A DNA stretch of 64,000 nucleotides, taken from contig NZ_FRBR01000011.1 of NCBI RefSeq assembly GCF_900142665.1, positions 91,679 to 155,678 of the forward strand. Direction: 5' to 3'. The DNA comes from Roseovarius pacificus (GTDB lineage: Bacteria > Pseudomonadota > Alphaproteobacteria > Rhodobacterales > Rhodobacteraceae). The notes under the pieces are model-generated. The model worked only from the letters and a program-made list of their open reading frames with translations. It was not told the origin of the DNA and searched no databases. Shown in pieces: positions 17,626 to 26,210 of the stretch (its first letter is position 1; each line of letters opens with the position of its first letter). The translations under genes and the position numbers were made by a program.

Positions 17626-18369
17626 TTAGAGCGATGAAACGAGGTGACCACCATCCGCCACAATCTCTGTTCCGGTCATGAAACGACTGGCGTCAGAAGC
17701 TAGCAGGAGAAGCGGGCCGTCAAGATCTTCGGGCTGTCCAAGTCGTCGCTGCGGAACACGACGGATCAAGGCCTGCCCGGCGTCAGACGCAAAAAAGTCC
17801 CTGTTCAGGTCCGTTTCGATATAGCCGGGGCATAACGTGTTCACACGAATGCCATGTCGTGCCCATTCCAAAGCGAGCGAACGGCTCAGCTGGACCACAC
17901 CGGCCTTGGCCGTGGCATAGGCGGCAACGTGGCCCGCAACCCGAAGGCCGAGGATGGAGGCAATGTTGATAATGCTACCCGGTCGCTTTTCATCGACCAG
18001 ACGCTGCGCCGCCGCCTGTGCCACGGTGAAAACCCCGGTCAGATCGGTGTCGATCACCCGACGCCAGTCTTCGGGCGTTGTCGAAAGCGCGGGGCCCTCA
18101 TGGGTAACACCGGCATTGTTGACCACAATATCGTAGGCTGGCCCTTCGAAGGCCGCTTCGACGGACGCGGTGTCACCGACATCCAACAGAACATGGCTTG
18201 CCCGCCCTCCTGCTGCGGTGATCCCGGCAACCGCTTCGGCCAACGCGTTTTCACGACGCGCGCCCAGAGTCACCATCGCGCCTTCCCGCGCAAGAACCTG
18301 TGCAAAATGCAATCCCAGACCACCCGACGCCCCGGTCACGAGTACCCTTTTACCTTCGAGCTGCCTCAT
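17626..18369 (-). CDS. SDR-family oxidoreductase (FabG-like)
   Basis: A 247-residue classical short-chain dehydrogenase. The NAD(P) motif TGASGGLG is near residue 12, VNNAGV near 85, and the catalytic serine with YATAKAG near 155. It should interconvert a hydroxyl and a keto group using NAD(P)H. Its start overlaps the stop of the NDP-forming synthetase by four bases, and the ACAD gene follows 9 bases later. In the proposed lva-like route it could reduce a 4-oxoacyl-CoA to 4-hydroxyacyl-CoA or oxidise the 3-hydroxyacyl-CoA. The sequence does not tell which. Confidence 0.87.
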   Translation of the reverse strand: MRQLEGKRVLVTGASGGLGLHFAQVLAREGAMVTLGARRENALAEAVAGITAAGGRASHVLLDVGDTASVEAAFEGPAYDIVVNNAGVTHEGPALSTTPEDWRRVIDTDLTGVFTVAQAAAQRLVDEKRPGSIINIASILGLRVAGHVAAYATAKAGVVQLSRSLALEWARHGIRVNTLCPGYIETDLNRDFFASDAGQALIRRVPQRRLGQPEDLDGPLLLLASDASRFMTGTEIVADGGHLVSSL

Positions 18370-20426
18370 GTTCGTACCTCCAGCAATGCATCCGCCGCCG
18401 TTGCGCCATCGGTCGTAGTAATCAGCGGATTGATATCAACCGCGAGCACTTCGCCCTCCGAAAGCAATTCAGCAACTCCCCGAGCCGCCTCGAAAACTGC
18501 CTGAGCGCAAAGCCCCTTGCCACCGCGCACCCCGTCGAACAGGGGCCCGATCCGCAGCCGTGAGAGCGCCACCGTCACATCCTCCTGCGTGAATGGAGTC
18601 AATAGCAGGCGATTATCAGGCATGGCCTCGACAGCGATCCCCCCATCACCAACGATGACAACTGGTCCGAACACCGGATCGAGATGCCCTCCCACTACAA
18701 GCTCGCGTCCCGGTGAAAGCATCTCGGCCGCCAGAACGCCTTCGAAAGCGACATCCATTTCCCCGAGCTTCGTTTTGATTTCGGAAAAATGCCGCGCCAC
18801 CTCCGCAGGGGTCTTCAGCCCCACACGCACGAGGCCATGCTCGGACTTGTGTGGAATCTGGGGTGAATTCGCCTTCAGGACGATCCCACCGGGACATCCG
18901 GCAAGGAAATCCTGCGCCTCTTCCGACGTTGCGCATATCCGCCGTCCAGGCACGCGCACCCCTTTTTCCGCCACCCGAGCAAGCGATGCGAACTCGTCCA
19001 GAGTCGTCTGGCCAATGCCGACACCAGCCACGGGTGCAACAGATCCTCCCACCGCATCGCGCATCAGAGCCATATGATCAACAAACTGCGCCAATGCCCG
19101 TATCGCGCCATCCTCTGTTTCGAAAGTCGGGATTCCTTTGCGCGCAAAGGCCTCGCGCACCAGGCGCTGTGGTGCGGCCAACACCACGGGCTTGCCATAG
19201 GTCCGCATAAAATCCGCCGTATCCTGCGCGAAACGTTCGAAATCATAACCCTTGCCGCTGACCGGAATGCCAATCATCAGGATATCCACATTCGGGTCCG
19301 CGCCCACCTCCGGAAGCACTTTGCCAAACAGACCGCTGTCGGTCAGCAACGCAGCGGTAATGTCGATCGGGTTCCGGCTTGCTGCGAAATCCGGCAGCAC
19401 CCCACGAATGACATCCTCCGTCTGCGGTGCGAAACGAGCCAGATTAAGCCCGTAACGTTCGACCGCATCAGCCGAAAGTACGCAGGTTGCCCCGCTGTTG
19501 GACACTATTGCGATCCGCTTGCCCGAAGGCTGCCAGCCTTGAAGATAAAGTTCCGCTGCCTGAACCATCGCCTCTGTCCCCTCGGCACGCCAGATCCCGT
19601 GGCGTTCCAAAAAGGCGTCGATCACGCGATCTTCGGTTGCAATGGCACCAGTATGCGAGGCGGCGGCACGCTGCCCATCGGGTGAGCGGCCTGATTTCAG
19701 CGCGATAATCGGCACTCCGCGCGCCCGTGCTCTCTCTGCGGCAAGCGCCAGATTAGCGGGATCCTGAAGCGTTTCCAGATAGAGAATACAGAGCTTCACC
19801 TTCGGATCGAGTACGACTTCGGCCGCCAGTTCGCTAACGCTCACATCGGCATCGTTCCCCGTGGCATGGCAATGGCCAACACCGATACCACGCTGGCGCA
19901 GCAGACCATAGGGCACAACACTCATTGCACCGCTCTGGCTGATACAGGCCACCGGCCCGGCCTCGGGGGGTTCCTCGATAAACATGGTCGAAAAACTCAG
20001 AATCGCGCCGGTGTGAAAATCGGCTAACCCCTGGCTGTTCGGCCCCACGATCCGCATTCCGCTGGTGGCGGCAATGGTGCGCATCTCCTCTTCGGCCCGG
20101 CGACCCTCTTCTCCGGCTTCGCCAAACCCGCTGGCCATGATGACACAACCCTTCACCCCATGTTCAGCACAACGGTGTAGCGTCTCCAGAACACGCTCCT
20201 TGGATACCGCAATAATCGCTGCCTGTGGAACTTCGGGAAGCGCGTCGAGATCCGGATAACACGGCAGATCCTGCACGCTCTCACGACCTGGATTGATAGG
20301 ATAAATCCGGCCGGAATATCCCATCTCTTTCATAAAGCGGATCGGACGGCCGCCAATTTTTTCAGGATTCTGGGAGGCCCCGAAAATCGCAACACTGGAC
20401 GGGTTGAGAAGAAAGGAAAGGCTCAT
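18366..20426 (-). CDS. NDP-forming acyl-CoA synthetase (acetate-CoA ligase type)
   Basis: The start is placed at the ATG at 20424-20426, which overlaps the DUF35 stop (ATGA) and gives 686 residues; the frame further upstream reads through DUF35 and is spurious. Order: CoA-binding Rossmann domain (SVAIFGASQNPEKIGG, residues 11-26), succinyl-CoA-ligase-like domain with SNSGATCVLSADAVERYGL, then ATP-grasp (GGIVLKANSPQIPHKSEHG). The phosphohistidine region SHTGAIA is present. The fused layout is normal. It converts an acid plus ATP and CoA to acyl-CoA, or an acyl-CoA to acid plus ATP. It is the second CoA-activating enzyme type in this run. Confidence 0.85.
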   Translation of the reverse strand: MSLSFLLNPSSVAIFGASQNPEKIGGRPIRFMKEMGYSGRIYPINPGRESVQDLPCYPDLDALPEVPQAAIIAVSKERVLETLHRCAEHGVKGCVIMASGFGEAGEEGRRAEEEMRTIAATSGMRIVGPNSQGLADFHTGAILSFSTMFIEEPPEAGPVACISQSGAMSVVPYGLLRQRGIGVGHCHATGNDADVSVSELAAEVVLDPKVKLCILYLETLQDPANLALAAERARARGVPIIALKSGRSPDGQRAAASHTGAIATEDRVIDAFLERHGIWRAEGTEAMVQAAELYLQGWQPSGKRIAIVSNSGATCVLSADAVERYGLNLARFAPQTEDVIRGVLPDFAASRNPIDITAALLTDSGLFGKVLPEVGADPNVDILMIGIPVSGKGYDFERFAQDTADFMRTYGKPVVLAAPQRLVREAFARKGIPTFETEDGAIRALAQFVDHMALMRDAVGGSVAPVAGVGIGQTTLDEFASLARVAEKGVRVPGRRICATSEEAQDFLAGCPGGIVLKANSPQIPHKSEHGLVRVGLKTPAEVARHFSEIKTKLGEMDVAFEGVLAAEMLSPGRELVVGGHLDPVFGPVVIVGDGGIAVEAMPDNRLLLTPFTQEDVTVALSRLRIGPLFDGVRGGKGLCAQAVFEAARGVAELLSEGEVLAVDINPLITTTDGATAADALLEVRT

Positions 20427-20788
20427 ATTTTCACCATGGGTTCGAAATAGGGAAGATCGTGAACGGGCTGATCCCGCAGGCGCGCCGTATCTCCAGCGCA
20501 CAAGTTGCTGTCGGCCAACGCCATAACGCGTAGCCCCTCTGCAATGTCGACAAGGGCAATGGCATAGGGCAGACGCGCCTTCCACTCGGAGGTTGGCGCA
20601 CGATGCATGGTCGTGCAGGCCACGATTCTCCCGATCCCTCCGGCTTCGCGCCACTCCGGCTCCGGTCGCAGACAGGTGACACAGAAATCCCGTGCAAAAA
20701 TCTGATTTTGCCCACAACCGGAGCAATGCTGATAGGCGATGCGCCCGGCTGCGTAAGCCGCTGCAATATAGTCACCGATTGCTTTCAT
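20423..20788 (-). CDS. DUF35 zinc-ribbon/OB-fold protein, thiolase partner
   Basis: A 121-residue protein with a rubredoxin-like zinc ribbon (CSGCG and CVTCL, about residues 22-40) followed by an OB fold. The start at 20786-20788 lies 4 bases after the thiolase-like gene's stop. DUF35 proteins form complexes with thiolase-fold partners; in actinobacterial steroid side-chain degradation, the ChsH2 DUF35 domain and Ltp2 make a retro-aldolase. The adjacent thiolase homologue here lacks its nucleophilic cysteine, which fits that kind of complex. The role as CoA-thioester channel or structural partner is inferred. Confidence 0.83.
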   Translation of the reverse strand: MKAIGDYIAAAYAAGRIAYQHCSGCGQNQIFARDFCVTCLRPEPEWREAGGIGRIVACTTMHRAPTSEWKARLPYAIALVDIAEGLRVMALADSNLCAGDTARLRDQPVHDLPYFEPMVKI

Positions 20789-20792
20789 TCCG

Positions 20793-21941
20793 TCACCCCC
20801 GATCCGTTTCGAGAACCAATCCGACATGGGCCGAAAGCACCCCGCCATCGGCATGAACATAGCCTGTGCGTGCCGGTGAGGGCACTTGCCGCGCCCCCGC
20901 GCGCCGCTGCATCTGCCGTGTCACCTCGGCCATATGCGCCATCCCACCGGCAACGCCCGGATGACCATAGCTCAGCAATCCGCCATGTGTGTTGAGCGGC
21001 AGCGCGTTACCCTCGTGGGCACCCTGCGCAATTTGACGCCCGGCCTGCCCACGAGGTGCAAAGCCGGTTTCCTCAAGCAAAACTGCAAGTGTAACTGTGA
21101 AACTGTCATAAATTCCGAGGATCTCGACATCTCCGCGTTCCACCCCGGCCTCGGCAAAAGCCCGACCTGCGGCATCGGCCGCCCCATAGTTTTTCGAGTC
21201 TGTCGCTATTGAGATATGCTGATGGTGATGCGCCTGCCCTGTACCGGAGATCCTCACTGCGCCGTGCTCAGAGGGCTGTACCGAGATCACAAAGGCCGCA
21301 GCGCCATCGGAAATTGGACAACAATCAGCCAGCCGTAACGGTGTCGCAATCGGACGAGAGGCAAGCGCCTCGTCAAGGCTAAGCGGCACGGTAATATGAG
21401 CGCCTTCCGTGCGCGCTGCCTGGCGACGCATATAGACGGCAATCTCAGCCAGATCCTCTTCGGTCGCTTCAGTCTGGTGAAGGTATTGCCCCGCTAAGAG
21501 CGCGTAATAGCCAGGAATCATCGCACCGAACGGCACCTCTTGCCTGGCATGGCCCACCTGCGCCAACGTCTGGATCGCCTGATCGCGACCGCCCACATTG
21601 GTCAGTCGGTTCTCACCGGCCACGACGAGAACGTTCTCGCATTGGCCAGATTGAACAAGCAGTTTGGCCAACATGATAAGTGCAGCACCCGTTGCCCCGC
21701 CGAGTTGAAGCGCATTGGCATAAGACGGGCGCAAACCGAAATGTTCCGAAAACAGTGTCGCTAACATCAGATGCGGCATCGCAGTGGAATAGCCTGTCAC
21801 CAGCCCGTCGACCCGATGGCGTTCCAGATCCGCATCGTCCAACGCGTTACACGCCGCACGGCTCATAAGATCAAGCGTGTCTTCTCCCTCACATCGGCCA
21901 AAAGCCGTGAGGCCAACACCAGCGACAAATGCGTGTTTCAT
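20793..21941 (-). CDS. Thiolase-fold protein without catalytic cysteine (Ltp2-like aldolase candidate)
   Basis: A 382-residue SCP-x/thiolase-family protein. Where a thiolase has its CASG nucleophile, this one reads NALQLGGATGAALI (about residue 87), so the cysteine is missing. The C-terminal histidine segment GGLLSYGHPGVAGG is kept. Lipid-transfer-protein thiolase homologues with the same loss, such as Ltp2, cleave carbon-carbon bonds as retro-aldolases when bound to a DUF35 partner, and the DUF35 gene is next door. The stop side couples to DUF35 (4-base gap) and the start overlaps the TRAP permease gene by four bases. A non-enzymatic or condensing role is the alternative. Confidence 0.82.
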   Translation of the reverse strand: MKHAFVAGVGLTAFGRCEGEDTLDLMSRAACNALDDADLERHRVDGLVTGYSTAMPHLMLATLFSEHFGLRPSYANALQLGGATGAALIMLAKLLVQSGQCENVLVVAGENRLTNVGGRDQAIQTLAQVGHARQEVPFGAMIPGYYALLAGQYLHQTEATEEDLAEIAVYMRRQAARTEGAHITVPLSLDEALASRPIATPLRLADCCPISDGAAAFVISVQPSEHGAVRISGTGQAHHHQHISIATDSKNYGAADAAGRAFAEAGVERGDVEILGIYDSFTVTLAVLLEETGFAPRGQAGRQIAQGAHEGNALPLNTHGGLLSYGHPGVAGGMAHMAEVTRQMQRRAGARQVPSPARTGYVHADGGVLSAHVGLVLETDRG

Positions 21942-23869
21942 GGCGCATTCTCCCGTTCTTCAGAGGTCGTCTCGATTGCGTTAAATGCCGGGCGCGATGC
22001 AGCGAAACCAATCCCGATAAGGATCAGCACAGCGCCAACAACATCTGTGGAGATACCCGGGATCAGCATCAGCAACGCACCTGCGGCCAGCGGCAAACGC
22101 GAGGCAAACGCGATCCTCCGCCACAGCGAACCAACAATCGCGCCGGCAAGAGCAACAACACCGACGATGGCCGTTGCAACAGAAACAAGTATTTCCAACC
22201 ATCCGCCCTGCAACACGAGCGCCGGGTCGAGGACGAACATGTAGGGTACGATGAAAGCCGGAACCGAAATCGCCAGCGCGGTCCATCCTGTGCGCGCGGG
22301 GTCAGCTTGCGCCACACCCCCAGCCGCATATGCCGCTACAGCCACAGGCGGGGTCACATTGCCAAGAATTGCAAAGTAAAAAACGAACAAGTGCGCCGGG
22401 ATCGGTGCGACTCCAAGCGACACCAGCGCCGGAATAGTCACTCCGGCCTGCACGAGATAGGCCGCCACCGTCGGCAACCCCATCCCGAGAATCAGTGACG
22501 ACAACATTGTCAAAACGAGCGCCGCCCAAAGCGATTGCCCGGCCAAGTGCAGAATCGCGTTATTAAGCGTGAGTCCGAGCCCCGTTAGGCTCAACACCCC
22601 GACGATCATCCCGGACGCGGCACAGGCCACGGCAACCGGACCCATCGCCCGCGCAGCGGCCTCGATGCCTTCTAGAATCCGCCGAGGAAGTTGCACGATC
22701 TCACCACGAAACAGCATGTAGGAAGCGGCAACGACAAGCACCGAGACGCTCCCCAAAACACCGGCCCGCATCGGAGAAAAAGCAAACACCGCCGCCGCCA
22801 CAACGCCGATCGGCACCAGATAGAGCACCCCAGTCCAGAGCCCGCCCTCAATACGCTCACCTGAACGAGTGATCCCCTGACGCACGGCTTCAAAGTGCAC
22901 GGCACAGAATATCCCAAGATAAAACAGGAAGGCCGGAACCACCGCCGATACCGCGATGTCCTGATAAGGGCGGCCAACGAATTCTGCGATAACAAAAGCC
23001 GTTGCCCCCATAACCGGCGGCATCAGTTGTCCTCCGGAAGACGCCGCCGCTTCGACTGCTGCCGCGAAATGCGGACGGTAACCGTTGCGCTTCATCAACG
23101 GGATGGTGATAGCACCGGTCGTCACGACATTGGCTACGGCAGAGCCCGAGATCGTACCCATCATTGCGGAGCCAACGATTGCCGCCTTGGCCGGTCCACC
23201 GCGTAGACGGCCTGTCATAGCCAGTGCGAGATCAATCAGGAACTTGCCCCCACCGCAGCGATCAAGCAACGCACCGAAGAATACGAAAAGAAAGATATAG
23301 GTCGCCGAGACCCCAAGCGGGATGCCAAACACCCCTTCCTTCGTATAATAGAGGTGATCCACGATCCACGAGAGACCGAAGCCGCGATGACCGAACGCCC
23401 CCGGCAAAACCTGCCCCAGGGCGACATAGATCAAAAATACAACGATGATCAGGCCAAATGCCCACCCCATCATCAAGATTGCCACGGCCAACAGTCCCGC
23501 CATACCGAGCAGCGCCATCACGATAGAAAGCCCGTCGAGAGGCGTGACATATGCCATTCGGTTGGCAAAAAAATCTGCATTCACAAGGTTATAGATTAGC
23601 GAAATCGACAACATGACACTCGCCACCGCCATGATTTTATGGCGCAAGTCGCCTGCCTGCCTGTCCCTGCTCAGCACAAAAGCGGTTGTCGCAGCGAGCA
23701 CCAAAAGCAGATGGGTATTCCGCTGGGTGAAGCTCTCAAAAACGCCGCTGGTGGCCGTCCAGAAGTGAAAGGCTGCGAGCAAGATACTTGCCGCGATGGC
23801 AACATGTCTCACGTTCTGTCTCCTTTTCGGAGTAAGCCAGCCACGCGTTCTGACACGCAACCGGCCCAC
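21938..23869 (-). CDS. TRAP transporter fused permease (TAXI type)
   Basis: A 643-residue membrane protein with about 15-17 hydrophobic segments, combining the small (DctQ-like) and large (DctM-like) permease parts in one chain as TAXI-type TRAP systems do. Recognisable core segments are GTISGSAVANVVTTGAITIPLMKRNGY and the ASSGGQLMPPVMGATAF region in the middle. It works with the TAXI receptor encoded immediately upstream (14-base gap). It is coupled by a four-base overlap to the thiolase-like gene, so transporter and acyl-CoA enzymes are expressed together. Confidence 0.88.
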   Translation of the reverse strand: MGRLRVRTRGWLTPKRRQNVRHVAIAASILLAAFHFWTATSGVFESFTQRNTHLLLVLAATTAFVLSRDRQAGDLRHKIMAVASVMLSISLIYNLVNADFFANRMAYVTPLDGLSIVMALLGMAGLLAVAILMMGWAFGLIIVVFLIYVALGQVLPGAFGHRGFGLSWIVDHLYYTKEGVFGIPLGVSATYIFLFVFFGALLDRCGGGKFLIDLALAMTGRLRGGPAKAAIVGSAMMGTISGSAVANVVTTGAITIPLMKRNGYRPHFAAAVEAAASSGGQLMPPVMGATAFVIAEFVGRPYQDIAVSAVVPAFLFYLGIFCAVHFEAVRQGITRSGERIEGGLWTGVLYLVPIGVVAAAVFAFSPMRAGVLGSVSVLVVAASYMLFRGEIVQLPRRILEGIEAAARAMGPVAVACAASGMIVGVLSLTGLGLTLNNAILHLAGQSLWAALVLTMLSSLILGMGLPTVAAYLVQAGVTIPALVSLGVAPIPAHLFVFYFAILGNVTPPVAVAAYAAGGVAQADPARTGWTALAISVPAFIVPYMFVLDPALVLQGGWLEILVSVATAIVGVVALAGAIVGSLWRRIAFASRLPLAAGALLMLIPGISTDVVGAVLILIGIGFAASRPAFNAIETTSEERENAP

Positions 23870-23883
23870 ATCTTCGACCGTGT

Positions 23884-24822
23884 TTACTGCTGACCGAAGT
23901 AGGCGGCTGCACCGGGATGGAGCTCTGCCCCGATACCGTTAGCAGCCGTGTCTGGCCCAAAATTATTCAAGGCTGCGTTGACCGCGTGAAGCTTCTCCGC
24001 GTTCTCAACAATCGCGCGCGTGATTTTCTCCACCAGATCTGCGTCGAGATCAGCGTTGGCGATCAGAACGTTGTTCATACCGATGGCCGGAACAGGCTCG
24101 TCTTGCCCCTTGTAGGTGCCGCCCGGAATTTCAACGCTGACATAGCCACCGTTTTTCTCTTTCAGTTTCGAGATGCTTTCCTCGTCCATCGGGATCAGGC
24201 GTACACCACTACCAAGCGCAGCTTCGGTGATTGCCCCCGACGGAACCGAAAGGATTCCGCAGAACACATCGAGATGCCCGTCCTTGAGTTGCATCGAGGC
24301 ATCGGCATATGACAACCGCTCAACACGGTCCATGTCGTCATAAGACAACCCGTTGAGATCGAGAATGGCGTGCGTCAGAACATCGGTCGCCCCCCCGACG
24401 ACGCCTGGATTGATCACCTTGCCCGAAAAGTCCGAAATCGTTTGGATATCGCTGTCCGCGGAAACCGCCATTTGATAAGGTGCCGGGTAAAACCCAACGA
24501 TCCCGCGAATATTGTCCTGCGTGGCCGGGAAAGAATCGCCAACACCTTCAATCGCATCCACATTCGACGTCGAAAGCGAAAGCGCCAGATCGTATTGTCC
24601 CGCATTCGTGCCAAGGATATTTGCCACGGTCACGCCATTTACGACGCTAACGCGAGTGCCGGGTATTTCCTCTTCGATGATTTTGGCCAGCGCCGCGCCC
24701 AACGGATACCACGTCCCTCCCGAGGGACCCGAGGCCAGCGTCAGGTTCTGCGCCTGTACGCTGCCTGCAAAACATGTCATGCCAGCCAGCACAAATGCTT
24801 TAAGCGTTCTTATCTTCATCAT
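23884..24822 (-). CDS. TAXI-family TRAP solute receptor
   Basis: A 312-residue periplasmic binding protein. A signal peptide covers residues 1-24 (ending SVQAQ), followed by LTLASGPSGGTWYPLGAALAKIIEE, the diagnostic start of TAXI receptors. A strong GGAGGA ribosome-binding site precedes the start at 24820-24822. It should capture an organic acid for the fused permease downstream. Residue-level ligand prediction is not possible by eye. Confidence 0.88.
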   Translation of the reverse strand: MMKIRTLKAFVLAGMTCFAGSVQAQNLTLASGPSGGTWYPLGAALAKIIEEEIPGTRVSVVNGVTVANILGTNAGQYDLALSLSTSNVDAIEGVGDSFPATQDNIRGIVGFYPAPYQMAVSADSDIQTISDFSGKVINPGVVGGATDVLTHAILDLNGLSYDDMDRVERLSYADASMQLKDGHLDVFCGILSVPSGAITEAALGSGVRLIPMDEESISKLKEKNGGYVSVEIPGGTYKGQDEPVPAIGMNNVLIANADLDADLVEKITRAIVENAEKLHAVNAALNNFGPDTAANGIGAELHPGAAAYFGQQ

Positions 24823-24846
24823 TTCCTCCTCCTTGATGATTGACCG

Positions 24847-25761
24847 TCATACGGCTTCGCCGTCCCGCCCATCGCTTTCGTGCTGATCAACGAGCCGACC
24901 CGACCCGGCTGTTAGTTGCGCTTCAACCATTGCAGCTGCCTCCCGCAAAGCGGAGATAGCCAAATCACGGCGACTACCCGCAAGCCGCTCGGAAATCGCC
25001 GCGACAGACAGTGCACCAACAACAACGCCTGACGGATCACGCACGGGAATGCCCATGCCCGTCATGCCCTGAACGACAAAACCGGGAAGGTCTGTGTAGC
25101 CATCTGCGCGCGCCTGCTCGACCGCCGCGGCAATGTCCTCGACTTCGACGCGGTACTTCCCAAGCCTCCCGCGCTGCATCTCGATCAGACGGTTCCGCTC
25201 CTCTTCTTGCTCCCAAGCCAAGAGTGCCAGGCTGCCCGCCCCTACACCCAACGGCCGCCGACCACCGACATTGAGCGACAACGCTTGAATCGGATAAGAG
25301 CCAATGTTTCGGCTAACACAGAGGGAATCGAGCCCATTTGGCACGGAGAGAAAAGCAACGTCCTCAAGCCGTTCAGACAGCATTCCAAGCGCCGGCCGAG
25401 CCGCTTGCCGCAACCGTGTCGTCGTCAGCGGCGTACCAAAGCTAGCGCGGAAATCGTCGGAAATCCGATAGCACCGGTTCCTGTCACGATCGACAACTCC
25501 AAGGCCGATCAACGTCGAAAGCATACGCGACGTTGATGTTTTATGCATACTGAGCGCTTCTGAAATATCGCGCAACCGCAGCCCCGGCTCAGGTGCGGCA
25601 CCGATCAAACGCAGCACAGCAACAGCGCGGGTAACGCCCATCATCGCATTGCCGGACGTGTCTCCCACCGTCGATGGAGCAGACGACGGGGTGGCACCGG
25701 CCTGACCGCCTGATCCGCCACCTGCTTGGCCAGTTGATCTTTTATCTGTTTCAGTCATCAT
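24847..25761 (-). CDS. IclR-family regulator of the 12-33 kb catabolic run
   Basis: The ATG at 25759-25761 with GAGGGG upstream gives 304 residues. An extra low-complexity Gly/Ser/Thr-rich tail (residues 5-40) precedes the usual fold. The winged helix is at about 50-105 (LRLRDISEALSMHKTSTSRMLSTLIGLGVV) and the effector domain follows. It lies inside the minus-strand catabolic run between the AtuA-type genes and the TAXI genes, with under 30 bases to the TAXI receptor. A sequence matching the operator-like site at 32987 lies just upstream of it. It therefore probably controls both its own group and the cyclase-TRAP-AtuA operon. Confidence 0.85.
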   Translation of the reverse strand: MMTETDKRSTGQAGGGSGGQAGATPSSAPSTVGDTSGNAMMGVTRAVAVLRLIGAAPEPGLRLRDISEALSMHKTSTSRMLSTLIGLGVVDRDRNRCYRISDDFRASFGTPLTTTRLRQAARPALGMLSERLEDVAFLSVPNGLDSLCVSRNIGSYPIQALSLNVGGRRPLGVGAGSLALLAWEQEEERNRLIEMQRGRLGKYRVEVEDIAAAVEQARADGYTDLPGFVVQGMTGMGIPVRDPSGVVVGALSVAAISERLAGSRRDLAISALREAAAMVEAQLTAGSGRLVDQHESDGRDGEAV

Positions 25762-25835
25762 ATTCCCCTCAACGAAACACATTCACCGCAGCATTCAACG
25801 CAAAACCATAGTGTTAGAGAACTATCAGAACATTC

Positions 25836-25852
25836 GTTTCGTTCAGCGCAAC
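25836..25852. promoter_or_regulatory. Candidate IclR operator, copy 1
   Basis: GTTTCGTTCAGCGCAAC, differing by one base from GTTTCGTTCAGCGAAAC at 32987-33003, lies between the AtuA-C-like gene and the IclR gene. Flanking bases are also shared (TTTT at +2 to +5). A partial inverted copy, ACGAAAC, is at 25772-25778 near the IclR start. Confidence 0.55.
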
Positions 25853-25862
25853 ATTTTGCACC

Positions 25863-26201
25863 TCAGCGCAGACGCACCTCAAGCGCGGCAGGAACAGCAA
25901 TCGGAATATCGAGCACCGCAGCGGCAAGCGTTTTGCCGTAATTGTCCAAACACAAATTTCGTGACACACCGCCGCCCAATGCGCCTTCGCAAACGAAATT
26001 CAGAACGCCCAGCCCATCAACTTCGTATCTATGTACGGGCCCGGTAAACGCAGTCCCGAACCGAGCAGCCACGCGCTCGGCGGTTAGTTGCTCTCGAAGA
26101 AGTGGATAAAATGCAGGATCATAGGCTATTACAGCAATGTTCGAGGTATTGCCCTTATCTCCCGACCGGGTATGTGCCAACCGGCGAAGCATGACATCCA
26201 T
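25863..26201 (-). CDS. AtuA C-terminal-like small protein
   Basis: A 112-residue protein carrying the LAHTRSGDKGNTSNIAVIAY motif at residues 8-27, which is characteristic of the small domain that accompanies AtuA proteins as a separate subunit or C-terminal fusion. AGGAGG precedes the ATG at 26199-26201. It follows the large AtuA gene by 9 bases, so the two probably form a complex. Function is unproven; the atu locus of Pseudomonas is needed for acyclic terpene (citronellol, geraniol) degradation, but AtuA's reaction is not established. Confidence 0.82.
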   Translation of the reverse strand: MDVMLRRLAHTRSGDKGNTSNIAVIAYDPAFYPLLREQLTAERVAARFGTAFTGPVHRYEVDGLGVLNFVCEGALGGGVSRNLCLDNYGKTLAAAVLDIPIAVPAALEVRLR

Positions 26202-26210
26202 TGCAGCCTC

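Noticed and set aside
20427..20726. 100-residue N-terminal extension of the NDP-forming synthetase
   Set aside because: It is a frame-shifted reading of the DUF35 gene.
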